A stretch of 64,000 nucleotides of DNA from Drosophila pseudoobscura. Its lineage: Eukaryota; Arthropoda; Insecta; Diptera; Drosophilidae. Positions within the stretch are counted from its first letter, which is position 1; each line of letters starts with the position of its first letter. This document shows, one piece after another, positions 24,025-36,791 of the stretch. A program made the position numbers and the translations under genes. The DNA lies in contig NC_046683.1 in NCBI RefSeq assembly GCF_009870125.1, positions 11,284,001-11,348,000 on the forward strand, given 5' to 3'. The notes beneath the pieces are model-generated. The model ran no database searches. It was not told the origin of the DNA and worked only from the letters and a program-made list of their open reading frames with translations.

Positions 24025-24325
24025 CTACTGCTGCTGTTGCTGCTGCTGATGGTGCTGCTGCTCCTCCACGTAGTTCTTGGCCTGGCGACGCTTAAAAGTT
24101 TTATCTGCAAGCGGATAAGACCCAGATATTAGACAGGACGGGTATGGATGCTTAGAAGGGGAGCGACATACAGAAATTGGTTTCGCCCACGGTCCAGTTG
24201 ATCATCGAGAACTCCAGGGCGGCGCCCAGCACAAAGAAGAGCGGCAGGAAGCGGTAGATGCCGAAGCGTCGCTTGCCGGGCCAGCTATCGAGCAGACGTC
24301 GCACGGAGCCGCTATATAGATTCAT
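24025..24325 (-). CDS. sloth1: Complex III assembly peptide, SMIM4/UQCC5 family
   Basis: Two exons, 24325-24172 and 24104-24025, with a GT-AG intron of 67 bp, encode 77 residues. The core GKRRFGIYRFLPLFFVLGAA matches the SMIM4/UQCC5 hallmark: a basic N-terminus, then a single membrane helix. The intron splits a Tyr codon (TNF-Y-KTFKRR). The C-terminus KNYVEEQQHH followed by polyQ is a low-complexity tail. The family is a mitochondrial inner-membrane factor required for complex III assembly and works with the BRAWNIN family. ATG 24325 is the only Met that precedes the conserved N-terminus. The gene was too split to appear as one long ORF. It is the first cistron of a pair with sloth2 and shares a 371-bp divergent promoter region with carmine. 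Confidence 0.9.
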
Positions 24326-24696
24326 GTGTGAGTAGCCGCAGCGGGGGGATTATATAATTGCTTGCTGTCTGCCGGCAGCTCAAGTGGAGTGGGCGGTCTA
24401 TTCGATGTGGCGGCCTCTGCGGATTCAAGCATCCATCAATCCCTGGGTTTTCTGCTTTCGGAGCAGCTTGTAAACTCAGCGAATTAGCTGACAAATTTAT
24501 TTTTGTCCAACAAAACTTTAAATTCGTGTGCTCCGCCGCCTGAACAGCTGATCGATGGACGGTCTGGTAGCGCTGTTGAGGAAACTACCGTATGGAAATA
24601 CTATCGTTAGGGTAATTTGTGCGCTGTGCCACGCTTGCCAACACTGCCCGAATTTGCAAATAAAGAAACAAATTGTAAACAAATTTTGGCCGAAAT
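24326..24696. promoter_or_regulatory. Divergent promoter region of sloth1-sloth2 and cm
   Basis: 371 bp separate the two start codons. It is TATA-less. CAGCGCTA (minus strand, 24568-24575) resembles fly core Motif 7, and GATCGATGG (24550-24558) is a partial DRE-like site. Such a compact TATA-less layout fits two broadly expressed transcription units. Confidence 0.5.
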
Positions 24697-26280
24697 ATGA
24701 TTCACAGTCTGTTTATTGTTAACAGCGGGGGGTAAGTGCGACCACAGCCAGGAGTGACACAGCAACAGAAAAATCTCAGCCATTCCACCTCCCAACAGCG
24801 AAGTTTTCCTAGAGAAGCACTGGCGGTCCGTCGTTTCGCGATCCGTTTGCGAATATTTTCTCGATGCCCAGCGCGCTGCACCATATGTAAGACCCCACCC
24901 CTCTCCCACCATCACAATTGGTTCTGCCACGTACTGAAGCTTGAGCTCGTTTCAGGATGTGCCGCCGGTGATAGCCACGCCCCACTACTACCTCATCACC
25001 GTGCAGCGGGAGGCGGTCTCCCTGGTGGCCGCCTGCAAGCAGGAGGTGCCGCCGCTCTTTGTGATCGAGTTCCTGCACCGTGTGGTGGACACCTTCCAGG
25101 ACTACTTCGGCGACTGCTCGGAGACGGTGATCAAGGACAACTATGTCGTTGTCTACGAGCTGCTCGACGAGATGCTGGACAACGGCTTCCCCCTGGCCAC
25201 GGAGAGCAATATCCTGAAGGAGCTGATCAAGCCGCCGAACATACTCCGCACCATTGCCAACACCGTCACCGGCAAGAGCAAGTCCGTTCGGCCACCACCG
25301 AAAAGAAAGCCCTCCCTGAACCGTCCCCCGTTTTGCATTGCAGTGTCAGCACCATCCTGCCGTCGGGCCAGCTATCGGCCATACCCTGGCGCCGGAGCGG
25401 TGTGCGCTACACCAACAACGAGGCCTACTTTGACGTCATCGAGGAGGTGGATGCCATCATTGATAAGTCCGGATCGACTGTTTTTGCCGAAATCCAGGGG
25501 CATGTAAGTTATAGAATTGAATTAGAAGGCATGAGCTAATTTTGCGCCTTTAGATCGATTGCTGCATCAAGCTGTCGGGCATGCCGGATCTTACCTTGTC
25601 GTTTATGAATCCACGCCTCTTCGACGACGTCTCGTTCCATCCGTGCGTGCGCTTCAAGCGCTGGGAGGCCGAGCGCCTGCTCTCCTTCATTCCGCCCGAT
25701 GGAAATTTCCGCCTGATGTCCTACCACATAAGTTCGCAGTCCGTGGTGGCCATACCCATTTACATTCGCCACAATTTCTCAATTAAGACGGGCGAACAGG
25801 GACGCCTGGATCTGACCATCGGACCGCGCAACACTCTGGGACGCACCGTGGACAAGGTGAAGTTGGAGCTAACTATGCCGCGGTGCGTTCTGAATTGCCT
25901 GCTGACGCCAAATCAGGGAAAGTACACCTTCGATTCGGTCAGCAAGACGCTGTCCTGGGATGTGGGCCGCATCGATGTCTCCAAGCTGCCCAACATAAGG
26001 GGATCGGTAAGACTAGATCTGATTAGCTGCCGGGAGCTAACACATATCCGCAATATCTAAAATATCTCTTCCATTTTGTCTCTCGCCAATAAAGGTGTCC
26101 ATCACACCGGGCACGACCAACATCGATGCCAATCCGTCGGTGAATGTGCAGTTCCAGATCTCCCAGCTGGCCGTCTCCGGGCTGAAGGTGAATCGCCTGG
26201 ACATGTACGGGGAGAAGTACAAGCCCTTCAAGGGCGTCAAATACCTGACAAAGGCGGGCAAATTTCAAGTGCGAATGTAG
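24697..26280 (+). CDS. cm: AP-3 adaptor complex subunit mu (carmine)
   Basis: Six coding exons: 24697-24731, 24799-24886, 24956-25281, 25344-25503, 25554-26006 and 26095-26280. They join in frame to 415 residues, the usual length for AP-3 mu. The protein starts MIHSLFIVNSGGEVFLEKHW (longin-like N-terminal domain, about 1-140), and the mu homology domain (about 176-415, which binds tyrosine-based sorting signals) contains NIRGSVSITPGTTNIDANPS and ends GKFQVRM. AP-3 sorts cargo from endosomes or trans-Golgi to lysosomes and lysosome-related organelles, including eye pigment granules; carmine is a classic eye-colour gene. Five introns of 50-88 bp; intron 3 has a weak-looking donor (AA|GTCCGT) but is required to restore the frame (KSNVSTILPSG). 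Poly(A) candidates (AATAAA) are near 26556 and 26687. Confidence 0.97.
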
Positions 26281-26699
26281 ACAAATGGCGTCCATCCTAA
26301 CTGCCAGGCGACGGACCCGGCAACGGCAGCCAGCCTTAATTAAGCGTACATCTTAAGCGTATTCCAAATACCTTGTTTTTTTTGTCACCCCACTATCTGT
26401 ATCTATCCATCTATCCATCCATCTATATCCATTCCTTTCTCTGTCCATAAAAAAGCCACAGCCACAGGCTCCAATGTCGTTGTGGTGTGTGTTGCGCTGT
26501 GTTCTGTTGTGTGGTGGCTCGTCGCCATGTTTGAGAGCGCAACAAAACGGATGGGGAATAAAAGAAGCGAGAATCGAATCTCGATACTTGACTGGAAACG
26601 TAGTTGCAAGTCGGGTCTTCGAGTGGTGCGGCGTGGCGTGGCGTGGCAAGGTAAGGCATGCCATGGCAACAGACAACGCAGAAAACCAATAAATTTAAA

Positions 26700-29600
26700 T
26701 GAAAATGCAAAACTTGATTTTGCAGCCAGCTAGCAACGCATACCGCATACATACTGTGTATATGTATACATATGTACCTACCTCTATGTTTGCTGGGTGC
26801 TGTGTGCTGTATATAAGTGCATACATACTCGAATGAATTGAGCCACAGTGGAGCACTGGTAGGAGGGATATGCAGAAAGAGAACAGCTAAAGGTCCACAC
26901 TATCCAAGTTTACAAATATTCAGAATATTCTATGGATATAATTACCTTTAAAGGTGACATTAAGACACTCTTTATACGATGTTTCTCTAGAAAAAACTGT
27001 TTGCGACTTCGGTTCTCACTAGAAGAGAGTGGCTGCGCCTGAAAACTCACCCTTAACTGCTAAGCACCACTGAGAAAGAGAGAGAGATTTCTTCCTTCAT
27101 GGGGGCCTATATATTTTAAAGATACAATTGTACTTGTAATTTCTCAAACAGTTTTCAAGCACTCTTCTTGATACTTTGAGCCTCTAGGATAGCCTTTTTG
27201 TTTTGCGAACCAAAGTCTAGAAAAGCACCAGGTAAAAGCCATCATCCAGAGGCCCTACTGTCTTTCTTTCTCTGTCTGTCTTTTTCTTGTTATCTCCTCA
27301 TACAGCCTGCATTTTTCTGTGTCCCGACGGAGTTGAGCCGGGAACCGGTTTCCCCACCGTTTTCAGCCTTTTTTCAGTTGCAGCTTCTAGCTCCACAGTC
27401 TTTTGGGTGCGGCGTGCAACGGTAGCCAACAAGCGCCACCAAAACCGTCGACCAAGCCAAGGCGAGGACCATGGCTAGACATGTTGTGCACACAGACAGA
27501 CACAGGCCTCGGCACAGGCACAGACACAGTTCCACAGAGAGATCTCTTGGCCAGAATCGGAGTTGACCAGACCTTAACAGACCGGGCCATAGCTGTGCTG
27601 GTCTGGCCAGAGCCCCAGCTCGTTCCAGCTCCGTTTTGCTTTGACTGCATTCAAGAGCCATTTTTCAAGCGTGGGAAATGCCTATTTGGAGCTATGCGAT
27701 GGAGTGCTTTGAAGGGCAGATGGAGGGTGGAGAGGGGTACAATTTGCTGCACAGCATGGAGTATGGAGCATGGAGCATGCCCCGAAATGCTCATTGATTC
27801 AGGTTCGTTGCCTAAGTCTTTCGTTATGCCCTCCTATGGCTTCCATTCTCCACCTCCTCCATTCACGCTGGCACCTCTGCCGGCACACATTCGCCCCCTG
27901 CCTAGTAAAAGGTTTCTCCGTAGGTATTTCTGGCATTTAGTTGGTGTAATTGATAGCACATTTCATACGGATCGATTATAAATTGTTTTCCATCTCATTT
28001 GCATTTTGCACGGCCAGCGGCAGCCACAGAATACACGTAATTTTATGGTAATTCTGGGGGAAACGTTTTATAGATTATTTGTAGCAATTGAATTTACTTC
28101 TAAACAAGCCCCATGAATGCCCTCAGGTGCTGCTCGAAAACCTCATTACAAATTGTTGTTTCTCACTGAGAAACCTTATAGATCAGATCTCTGGCTCGAC
28201 CTCTCACATAAGCCACAATCCGATCTGAAGTTCCTCTCATAGAAACCTTATAGGGTTTCCTTCAGCTCTCGCTCAGTTCCCCGCTGAGAGACCTCAGAGA
28301 TCTTTTCCTTAGCTGGCTTTTCTCTCCGCCAAACCTCACAGATAACCTTCTGTGCTGTGAAACCTCACAGATTTCACCTTTAGCAGCAGTTCGTGCTTGA
28401 AAAACTTCAAAAAAATAACCCTCAACTGCAGCTCATCGATGTCGGCTTTGTCTGATTGTCCCATCCAACAAACTCTACTTCTAGCGCCCTGCTAAGTGAT
28501 TTCCACAGACTGCAATCTCCTCCTCCCATAACCATGGATGCTTTGCATTTGATCTACTTTGGGCTCGAAATGTTTGTCCAAGACAAAATCTATCGTAGGT
28601 TAACACACAATCGAGATACTCTTAAAGCGTATGGTTTTCATAAAAGGGAAAATATTCAATTAATTTGTATAATTCCACATTAAATTTCTATAGTCATAAG
28701 GATGTATCTTTGGCGGAAATAGAAATGCCAATTGCAAGCAAAAATTGCGATTCCTATTTTGAATCGAAATGAAGTCCAATCCGAATGTTTTCTGTTTCAA
28801 TATATGGGAAACATCAAAGTGAACTAATTTAACCAATTTCCATATATTTTCCTTAACTTTAATGTACAAATCTTTTTCCCGTGTTTTTTGTTCATTTGCT
28901 TTAAACAATATCTTACTTTATTATTACATCTCCTATGATTTATGATCAAAACTCTAACATAAATTCTCTCAGGAAAATTCAACTATAATAACTGAAAAAA
29001 CAATCCACAAAAAGGGTTCATCGTGGCTAAAAAAAAAATCTACCATGCGAAACAGTGCTTAAAATTAAATTCTTATAAAGTACATATGTATGTATAATTT
29101 TTTGGTACAATCATAAACCATTTTTAAGAGACATCAATGCACTACAATCTCAAATTTGTCGCATTGAAATATATGTGAACGTACAGATATCTAAAGATAG
29201 ATAGATATTTTCTGTTTTTTCCCCGTGATAATGTCTTCCTTTTTATTTGCAGTTGAAAAGTTCAGCGCCTTTTAAGATTAATTTTTTATTTTTATTTTGA
29301 CTTTTTTCACTTGGAATGTGTTTAACGATCAAATATGGAAATGCCTATATGCATCTATGTATCTCTATATATGGGGTGGGAACGCTTCCTTCTGGCTAGT
29401 ATGGATTTAGTATACTCCTGAAGACTTAAGATAAAATCAGACAGACACTTTACACAGTTTAATGGATATACATTTTCTTTGCTGAATTAAGATTTTTCTA
29501 ATCGAATTTTGATGCAAATAAAACCCCATTTAGGTGGTTTTTCTGGTGGGGCGTGGGGGGGAGCGGTGCGTTGCGTTAGCTAATGGAACCTTCGGGCGGC

Positions 29601-30260
29601 AACCAAAAAGTTAAGTGAAAGACAAGCAACAGAGCAAATTCGAGCGACATGCATTTGTCATTAGCAGCAACAAGGTTGTAAGGCCTCCGCTCTGCCATGG
29701 AGGATGGGATGGGTGGCATTGTGGTGCTGGGGTGCTGGGGCAAGTCGTGCAATTGCAATTGCATTCGCTGTTCGATAATAATTTATGCAACCTGTTGTCG
29801 CCGCACTAGGCAAATGTTTAAGCTCTTGTCTTGCCTCGCTTGTTACTTGTTTGCTATGCTGCTTTGTTGCATATTTGTTGATTTTGATTGCTGTTTGCCC
29901 AACTTTGCGAAAGGTGTCGAATGCCCCGCACTGGCCAGCGTCAATTGGATCGGCCCACATCGTTTCGAAAACTATAAACCAGAGCAGCCACCGGTGCCTC
30001 CTCCACCTCCTCCTTCTCCTCTAGTGTCTGGTGCATAGAATGTCTAATAAGCACTCGCCTGGCACGTCTGGCCATCTAATTAGAAACGCTGATTCTGTCC
30101 ACGCGGGCGGCTGCTGGACTGGAGGGGGGGATTTGAGTGCCAGAAAACAGATCCATATGGCAATCCATCGGCCATTCTATCGGTTATAATGCATGAGTGC
30201 ATACCCTGCTCTAGATGTGGTTTTGAATCATTCATTTATGGTATTTTACAGGATTATAGC
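26700..30260. other. Intergenic, no supported gene
   Basis: A 192-codon frame at 27403-27981 has no ATG start and a non-protein-like composition. Diverged GAAACCTCA-containing repeats lie at 28135-28405, and AT/T-rich sequence at 28.66-29.55 kb. Confidence 0.5.
28135..28405 (+). repeat. Diverged tandem array with GAAACCTCACAGAT core
   Basis: The core GAAACCTYA recurs near 28137, 28170, 28242, 28289, 28330, 28360 and 28400, usually followed by TAGAT or CAGAT and separated by CT-rich spacers. Spacing varies between about 30 and 72 bp, as in an old degenerate tandem repeat. Confidence 0.55.
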
Positions 30261-30266
30261 CCAATG

Positions 30267-30590
30267 CACAGTGGGCAAAAAAGCCTATCTAGCTGAAATA
30301 ATATAATAAATAATACATTAATTATAAAAATATATTTTTAAGTCAAAAGGTAATAAAGAAGTTTTCATGGTGGATTTATTTTTTGATGACAGTAAAAATA
30401 TAACAAAATTATTTCAATTTAAAATATGAATAGTGCAAATAATATTACCTATGTATAATGATTACCTTGTCTGCGAACATTGATCGAATAATAAAAAAAA
30501 AATTACCGATAGCCCAAATGGTGAATTTTTTTTTTAAGAATTTAACATAAAGAAGCTATGTATATTTAAAAATTTATTTTGTCCACTGTG
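30267..30590. mobile_element. Putative MITE with CACAGTG terminal inverted repeats
   Basis: TGCACAGTGGGCAAAA at 30265 is inverted at 30577-30592 with one mismatch in 16. Counting termini from CACAGTG gives a 324-bp AT-rich noncoding element flanked by CAATG and CAGTG, a near-perfect 5-bp target duplication. It carries no ORF. Termini of the form CACWRTG with 5-bp duplications are known for Transib transposons, but assignment on ends alone is tentative. Confidence 0.55.
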
Positions 30591-33500
30591 CAGTGTTGCT
30601 AGAATGCATCCTAAGCTATCTTTCAATTGGCCAAAGAGATCCTTTGAATCCTTAAGCGGAATTCCCTTTGATTTAAACATAAATGTTTTTAATAATAATT
30701 AAAAAATAAACATAATATACATATTTTAAAGGCAGTACTAGAATTGTAGAAAATTAATTTAATTTAAATATGAAAATATATAATTTAAAAATGAAAAATA
30801 TTTATTTGCAATATGAATAATATTTTAATTAAATATATCCATATTAATGTTAAAATGTATTTCAAAACACTTTCTTTTTCAAATTTCCACACCCCGAGAA
30901 GTGTAAAAAATATAATTTTTAGGGCTTTCATACTATTTACACCAGCCACTCCCCCAGCCGAAATAACCGATGGTTCCAGAAGGGTATGCTATCTAAGTGG
31001 ACTTTGTGTGTCACTTCTGTGGTGCTCATTAAAAACGATTGAAACTTCCGCAAGTCGATGGAAGAATGAAAGAAGATGCTTTCAAAACGAAACAAAACCA
31101 AAAGCCAGAAACTACTCTATAGTATGATCCCGAACATATCATAATCACAATCGCAATCGCAGAGCGGAAAGTGTGTTTCTGGCTCACAGACATACATACA
31201 GTCGTTCCCGCTACCCTCTTTCACTCGCCTCTTTGTCATTCGCTATGGGTATTACTCATTCTGGGGTCTTTAATTGTGTTCCTTCCCATAAACAAAAACC
31301 CCGAAAAATTGAACGCAGAACCAGCAAAAAAACCTGACATTTGTACATATACAGACTCGTACATTCGGGTCTCTGTCTGTCTGTACCCGAGGATTTGCAT
31401 ACAAAGTCACAAAATTTTGATAAACAAAAAGATATTAATTGCTTACGCATACGATATCTACATACAGACACTGATATTCTCATGCGGGGCTCTGTGAGAT
31501 ACTGTAGTATCTGTGCTATGCTAATGCAGGAGTTTTAGCTGATAAACAGGCATCGACATGTGTACTATGTATCTGTCTTTTGGGTTTGGTGTCAGCCACA
31601 TAATTAGTGGAAAATACTCATGGCTAGCAAGTGTCAGCAAATGTCATTTAATTAATCGATTTATAAAAGGTTTAGAGTCGCCTGATGTTCGTCTTTTCAG
31701 TCGAAGAGTGAGCAAAAAGCCTTGTAAGTCCGTAAAGGACCAACAAAAACTGTTTCATTTTTTCAAAATATTATCAATGATGAAGGATACACTTTTGCAT
31801 CTGCAGAAACCAATCTTCAAAGCACTTTTTCCACTTCTCTGGGAGAGAATATCCAAAGATGGGTTTTTCGTTTATCGTTAAACGATCTAAAACGCAACCC
31901 TAGAATATAGAGCGCCGAGCACGATTTTCCCAAAAAATACCAAACTTTTGAATGGTAGAGGCATTTGTGACGTGGCTATACTAAAAATAGAGGTACACGT
32001 GCCTTAACATTAAGATACCCGAAACACTTAAAGTATTTTTCTCTATAGAAACAAGTCTCAATGGAAGAGGAGGAATAATACAATAGAGAAAGACTAGAAA
32101 ATGTAGATAGTTCAACCAGACAGAGAGTTTAAAACACGCCTTGAAATCGTGTGATTGAAAAACTCAAACCAAGAACTATACGAATTATAGAGAAAAAGTG
32201 TAGAAGTAAGGACTGGACACTTGACCGATTTGTGTCGAGAATATTTACTTAGCAAGGTGATAAATAAACTGTTGAGCTGCTGATCTGCTGCTCCTCCCCC
32301 TCACAGCTAATTTGCAGCATTCAGGCAGAACACACAATGAAATGAAGTACAAAAAACCAAAAAACAATTGCGACAAACAGCACGGAAAAAATAAAAGGCA
32401 ATAACAATAAATCTGGCAGCGGCAACAAAAGGAGGCAAACCGAAAACGATTCACGGGGACTGTCTGAAAATCAGCGAAAACAACTTTTTAAATAAATAAA
32501 TTGTGTCTAAACTGAAATTTAGACGAGTGCCGCACAGATCACGGCGCAAGCCGCTTACGTGACGACCATTACATTACGTAAGGTGTTGCCACCGACAGAG
32601 GTCGCCACTGCTTTTGGGGGCGGTTTGGGGAACGGATTCAACGGATTTTGTTTGAAATTGATCGCCGCAGTGGGTGTTGTTTTGCAGCGCTTTTGTGCAA
32701 ATTGCGGGAAATTAATTTGACAATTGTCCGGCGAGAAACAAAAACAACGACAACAAACGGTAGACCCGCAGCTACACCCACTCACCCCAAGTGCAAGGTC
32801 GACCGAGAAATCATGCATCCATGTGTATTTTTCAATGGGGGGAGGTATTTTTATCCATCCAAATAGAGCTCCTCGTCTGGAAACAAGTACATAATACACG
32901 AAATGGTTCTCGTGCTGCTTGGGCAGGGTCTTAAAACGTGTCGCGCGTCATGGAGCAGCGCCACTCGGTCGGTTGGCCTTTCCGGCTAAACACCGCGCTT
33001 AAGCTGAGACCACAAGATGGCCCTCTAAAGAATCATTGAATCTGTGAATTATGTCTGTCCTTTACAGAGCCCTTCCTGATCTTTGTAGCTGTATGATTTA
33101 GAAAGCCTACCCCCTGGAGATTCCACTGATCCAAAGAAAACTCTTGTATTTTTTCATTTTTCTAGAGCTTCCCCTAAGACGTGCTATTCCCACATTTCAA
33201 CGGCGGAATGTTTGAGCGAGGGGCAAATAAAAATTCAATTCAATCAATTCAGAACTTTGACATTTGTCGCTTGAAGAGCGATACCCATTTCTATGCCACG
33301 CTTGGTCTTCGCGTTTTCTTGGCAATGCCATGCCGTAATATTTATACGAGTATATGTACTATATTTATTTATTTATTGAGGGCAATTGCAGCGCTTAATT
33401 CAATTTGATATGATACCCGTAATTTGCTCAACATCTTCTCAGCACTTTGCATAGCCCCAGCCCACGGGCCAGTATTGCCTTACTTTCAGCATAAATTTGC

Positions 33501-35596
33501 AATGTTTGTGTAATTGTGGAATTGTTGGAATACTCGCGCCGTGGTCCCCGCCTCGCGATTAGAGCATTCCATTCCATTGCAATGCCCCATTCGGAAAGGG
33601 AAAATATTTCCAGTCTCCGGAACAAAATAAAAATTGAACTTCAATATATATCCACTAATGCTACTAATCGTTTTTCAAAATTTCCAATAAGAAAGTAGAT
33701 ATATTTTGGGTTTTTGTGGACTTCAGTTCCAGCGTTCCTTTAAAAAGGCCTCCGCCCAGCTTTCGAGTGACGTATAACCTTAAGTTATCCAGAATAACGA
33801 GTGATAAATGCGACTTGTTTGTCACCGACTTTACTCAGAGATCGATTTACGTAATCGTTAAGTCACCAAATAATTTAATTAATGGAAACGCTAATCATAT
33901 TTATTGGGCCAGACGTGCAGCCCCCTTTTGGGGCGCTGAATGGGTGCCTGTTTTAAGAAATCATCACGTATAGAGGGTCTCCCTTTTGAAGATGAGTCTC
34001 TGTCCGTATTCCTCTCTGAAAGTCGGTTGGTTTTCAGATGGGGTAGCCCCCAGGTAAAACAAAGTTCTGAAGATAATTCTGACGAAATGAGCAGATGGGT
34101 CAAAGACCATTAGCACCCAGAGATCGTTCTGGGACCCGTTCCGATGTTTGCTGAAAGTCAACAAGTTTCGGCTGGTTGTCGTCAGTAAAAAGGTGGAACC
34201 TGCACCTGCACCTGCACCCGCTCGCCGTGCCACTCCACCGCGAGAACCTTTGAAGTTTCGACAACTGTTTTTTTGTCGTTTGGTTCTGTAATTGCTTTTG
34301 GCGCACCTCGATAAGAAAACGGTCTTTGATTTTCCTTGTTTTATTCTGTCGTTTATTTCCGCATGAAATGGAGTTGTTCTTGAATGAATACAAACGATAA
34401 ATCTTAGAAGAAAATCATCATGTTTTCGATTAATTTCGTACAATTATAATTAGGCATAAGAATATGGAATTGAAATTGAAACTTAGCCTAAAATGACAAA
34501 CATTATGTTTCATTGTATTTTTTTTTTTTTATTTTGTTTGTTTGTTTTTTTGATTGCTTTCCGATTTTAACTGTCTTTAAAATATTGCCTTTGAGTCTTT
34601 CATTTGTTGCTTGTCTTTTCCATGAACTTACATTTAGTTTTTTTATGTATATATATTTTATATATACTATATTTTTGTATATTGTATAAATATATATAGA
34701 TTTTTCTCCGTTCCTCCTCTCATTTATGGATGATTTATCTTGTGATTGTAAAAAAAATTGCGCTAAACTAAATAAATGCTACCAAAAACATGCAAAAAAA
34801 AAGGGAAATCTTAATAAAAATTATGAAAAATTACTATTACTAATTGCTGGCGAAAATTGCTAAATTATATGTGTAAAAATTGAAATAGAATATATAATAT
34901 ATGGTATTGTATATTAGTGTTATCAATAGGGTTCTCTTTATGCTGGCGTTTCTTTACTACTTGTAAATTATTGTTATTTTTTCGTGGATGTATATATCCG
35001 TATGTTTTTGTTTTTTTTTTTTGTTTTTTGTTACTTTTTTAATTTTTGTGTTTTTGTTTTAGATGTCTTAATCAATGATCACAACTCTTAGCATAAATAT
35101 TACTCGCATGTGGCATTCGTAAATATATATTGTATGTCTCTTCGTATGTATAAATATCTGTGTAATTGCTTATTAAAAATATATTATATATGCATGGATG
35201 TGTATGTATATATCTCTATCCCATAACTTAATTCGTTAGCTGCGGCTCCTCGACATATACAATATACAATATGGAATATAGTATATAGTATAGTTGAAAA
35301 ATGTCCTTTGTCCTGTCTTTTATGGATTTCGCCCAGGGGGCATGGGGGCTTCGGAACATACATACATACATACATGCAAACATACATAAATTCTGATTGT
35401 CGTGCGCCCTTGGGGGCAACCCCCAGCCCCTGGGGCTCGGCTAGTATTTGTTACATTCATTTGTGTACTATTATTATTATTCATATTTCCTTTACAGCAG
35501 TATACGCTTCGCCCTCTCTCCAAACTCCAAACTGCATCCCATTCCATTCATCATGGAATTCGTTGATATGTGTTCAATTAGCTCGAAAGGCCTCGT

Positions 35597-35665
35597 CTAC
35601 ATTGACATCCAGCGACTTGGAGAGTCCTTATTTAACCTCATCTTAATCCAATCGGCTGCGTGAAA
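35597..35665 (-). other. Possible terminal coding exon
   Basis: On the minus strand a good acceptor (TTCTTTTTGCAG) is followed by 22 sense codons (FHAADWIKMRLNKDSP...) and TAG, then by more than 1 kb of A-rich sequence resembling a long 3' UTR. I cannot find upstream exons or name a protein. Other splice phases hit stops sooner. Confidence 0.2.
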
Positions 35666-36770
35666 CTGCAAAAAGAAATGAAGTACATATATAATAGTGC
35701 TAAATCATACTCTGGGGATTTATATGGGTTTAACCTATTTTTATGACAAAATGATAGTGAAAGCTTCTTCAAAGAGCAGCAGATAAGATTATACAATTTG
35801 TTTGATGTAGCTTTTAGGTTTATGTTGGTGGTATAAACCTTTGAGATCCATTCCTAAATAATCTTTTTTTGTAGCTCCAATAATAATATCCTTGATTATA
35901 ATACATTACTATTACTAATCGTACTATCATCCTTTTGATGGATGGTGCACAAACACCATCTGTATCTGGATCTGTACTCATTCTCTCTTTTTCAATACAT
36001 CTGCCAGGAATGATAATCGCACAGCTGTTTTACTATCTTTACATTCCATTCAAAAAAACAAACCTGCGACTAAAGGGAAGCAATAAATCTATAAATCATA
36101 CTCGAACCTCCATTGTTCTCAGATAATATTCGCAGACGTATGGGATATGTATGGATTTTCATCTACGACAAGTAAGGGGCATTCTTCTTCGCGTTCTCAT
36201 GCTCTTTGCTAATTGAAACCAATTAATGCAATTAAAAGCCCATAGAAATGTATGTGCGAAGGAGAGGGAAACAAATTAAGTGCGTGCGTAGTAAATTTAA
36301 TATAAACAACAACAACAAAAAAAAACATAATAAACAACTGCTCAAGTTCTCCGACTATGGGATACCTGGATACCTTCAGATTTCCTTCACTTTTATAATC
36401 TGGAAGTGTTGTAACCCAAGCTGAAGTGCAAAAAATGCCAAAGCGATGCATATATTGAATTATTCTGGCTTTAATTGTCATCCGATAGACAGCCCCATTG
36501 TCTACATCGTAGTCAAAGTTCTCTAAAGCACCGGTATACCCTAGCTCTCCAATGATTGCGGGGTATACCACAAAGCAGAAAGCATTTAATGGAGACCAAC
36601 AGCTTTTCGCGTGTCTGTTTCTCATTTCATTCATATTGACTCGATCAGGGAAAGGCTGTTGAGGCCATGTGGGGCTGTGGGGCTGTGGTGCAGTGGGGGG
36701 GAGGGGTGGTTGGATGTGTAGGTGTACTGAGTGTGATAGAGCGGTCCGGTGCGGTCCGGGCCGGGCCGGA

Positions 36771-36791
36771 CCATTCATTCATTCATTCATT
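36771..36791 (+). repeat. (CATT)5 microsatellite
   Basis: Five CATT units directly after a GC-rich near-palindromic GGTCCGG...CCGGACC stretch (36743-36772). Confidence 0.85.

Noticed and set aside
27403-27981. 192-codon open frame
   Set aside because: It starts at TTG rather than ATG, has no recognisable domain and no signals around it; the composition is that of noncoding repeats.
33964-34443. 159-codon minus-strand frame
   Set aside because: No ATG at its start, includes a GCAGGT repeat giving Ala-Gly runs, and resembles no family.
36209-36778. 189-codon minus-strand frame starting at an ATG
   Set aside because: The N-terminal part is encoded by CATT and GC simple sequence, and the rest has no domain, no poly(A) signal and no conserved texture. 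I could not exclude a lineage-specific gene but do not support it.
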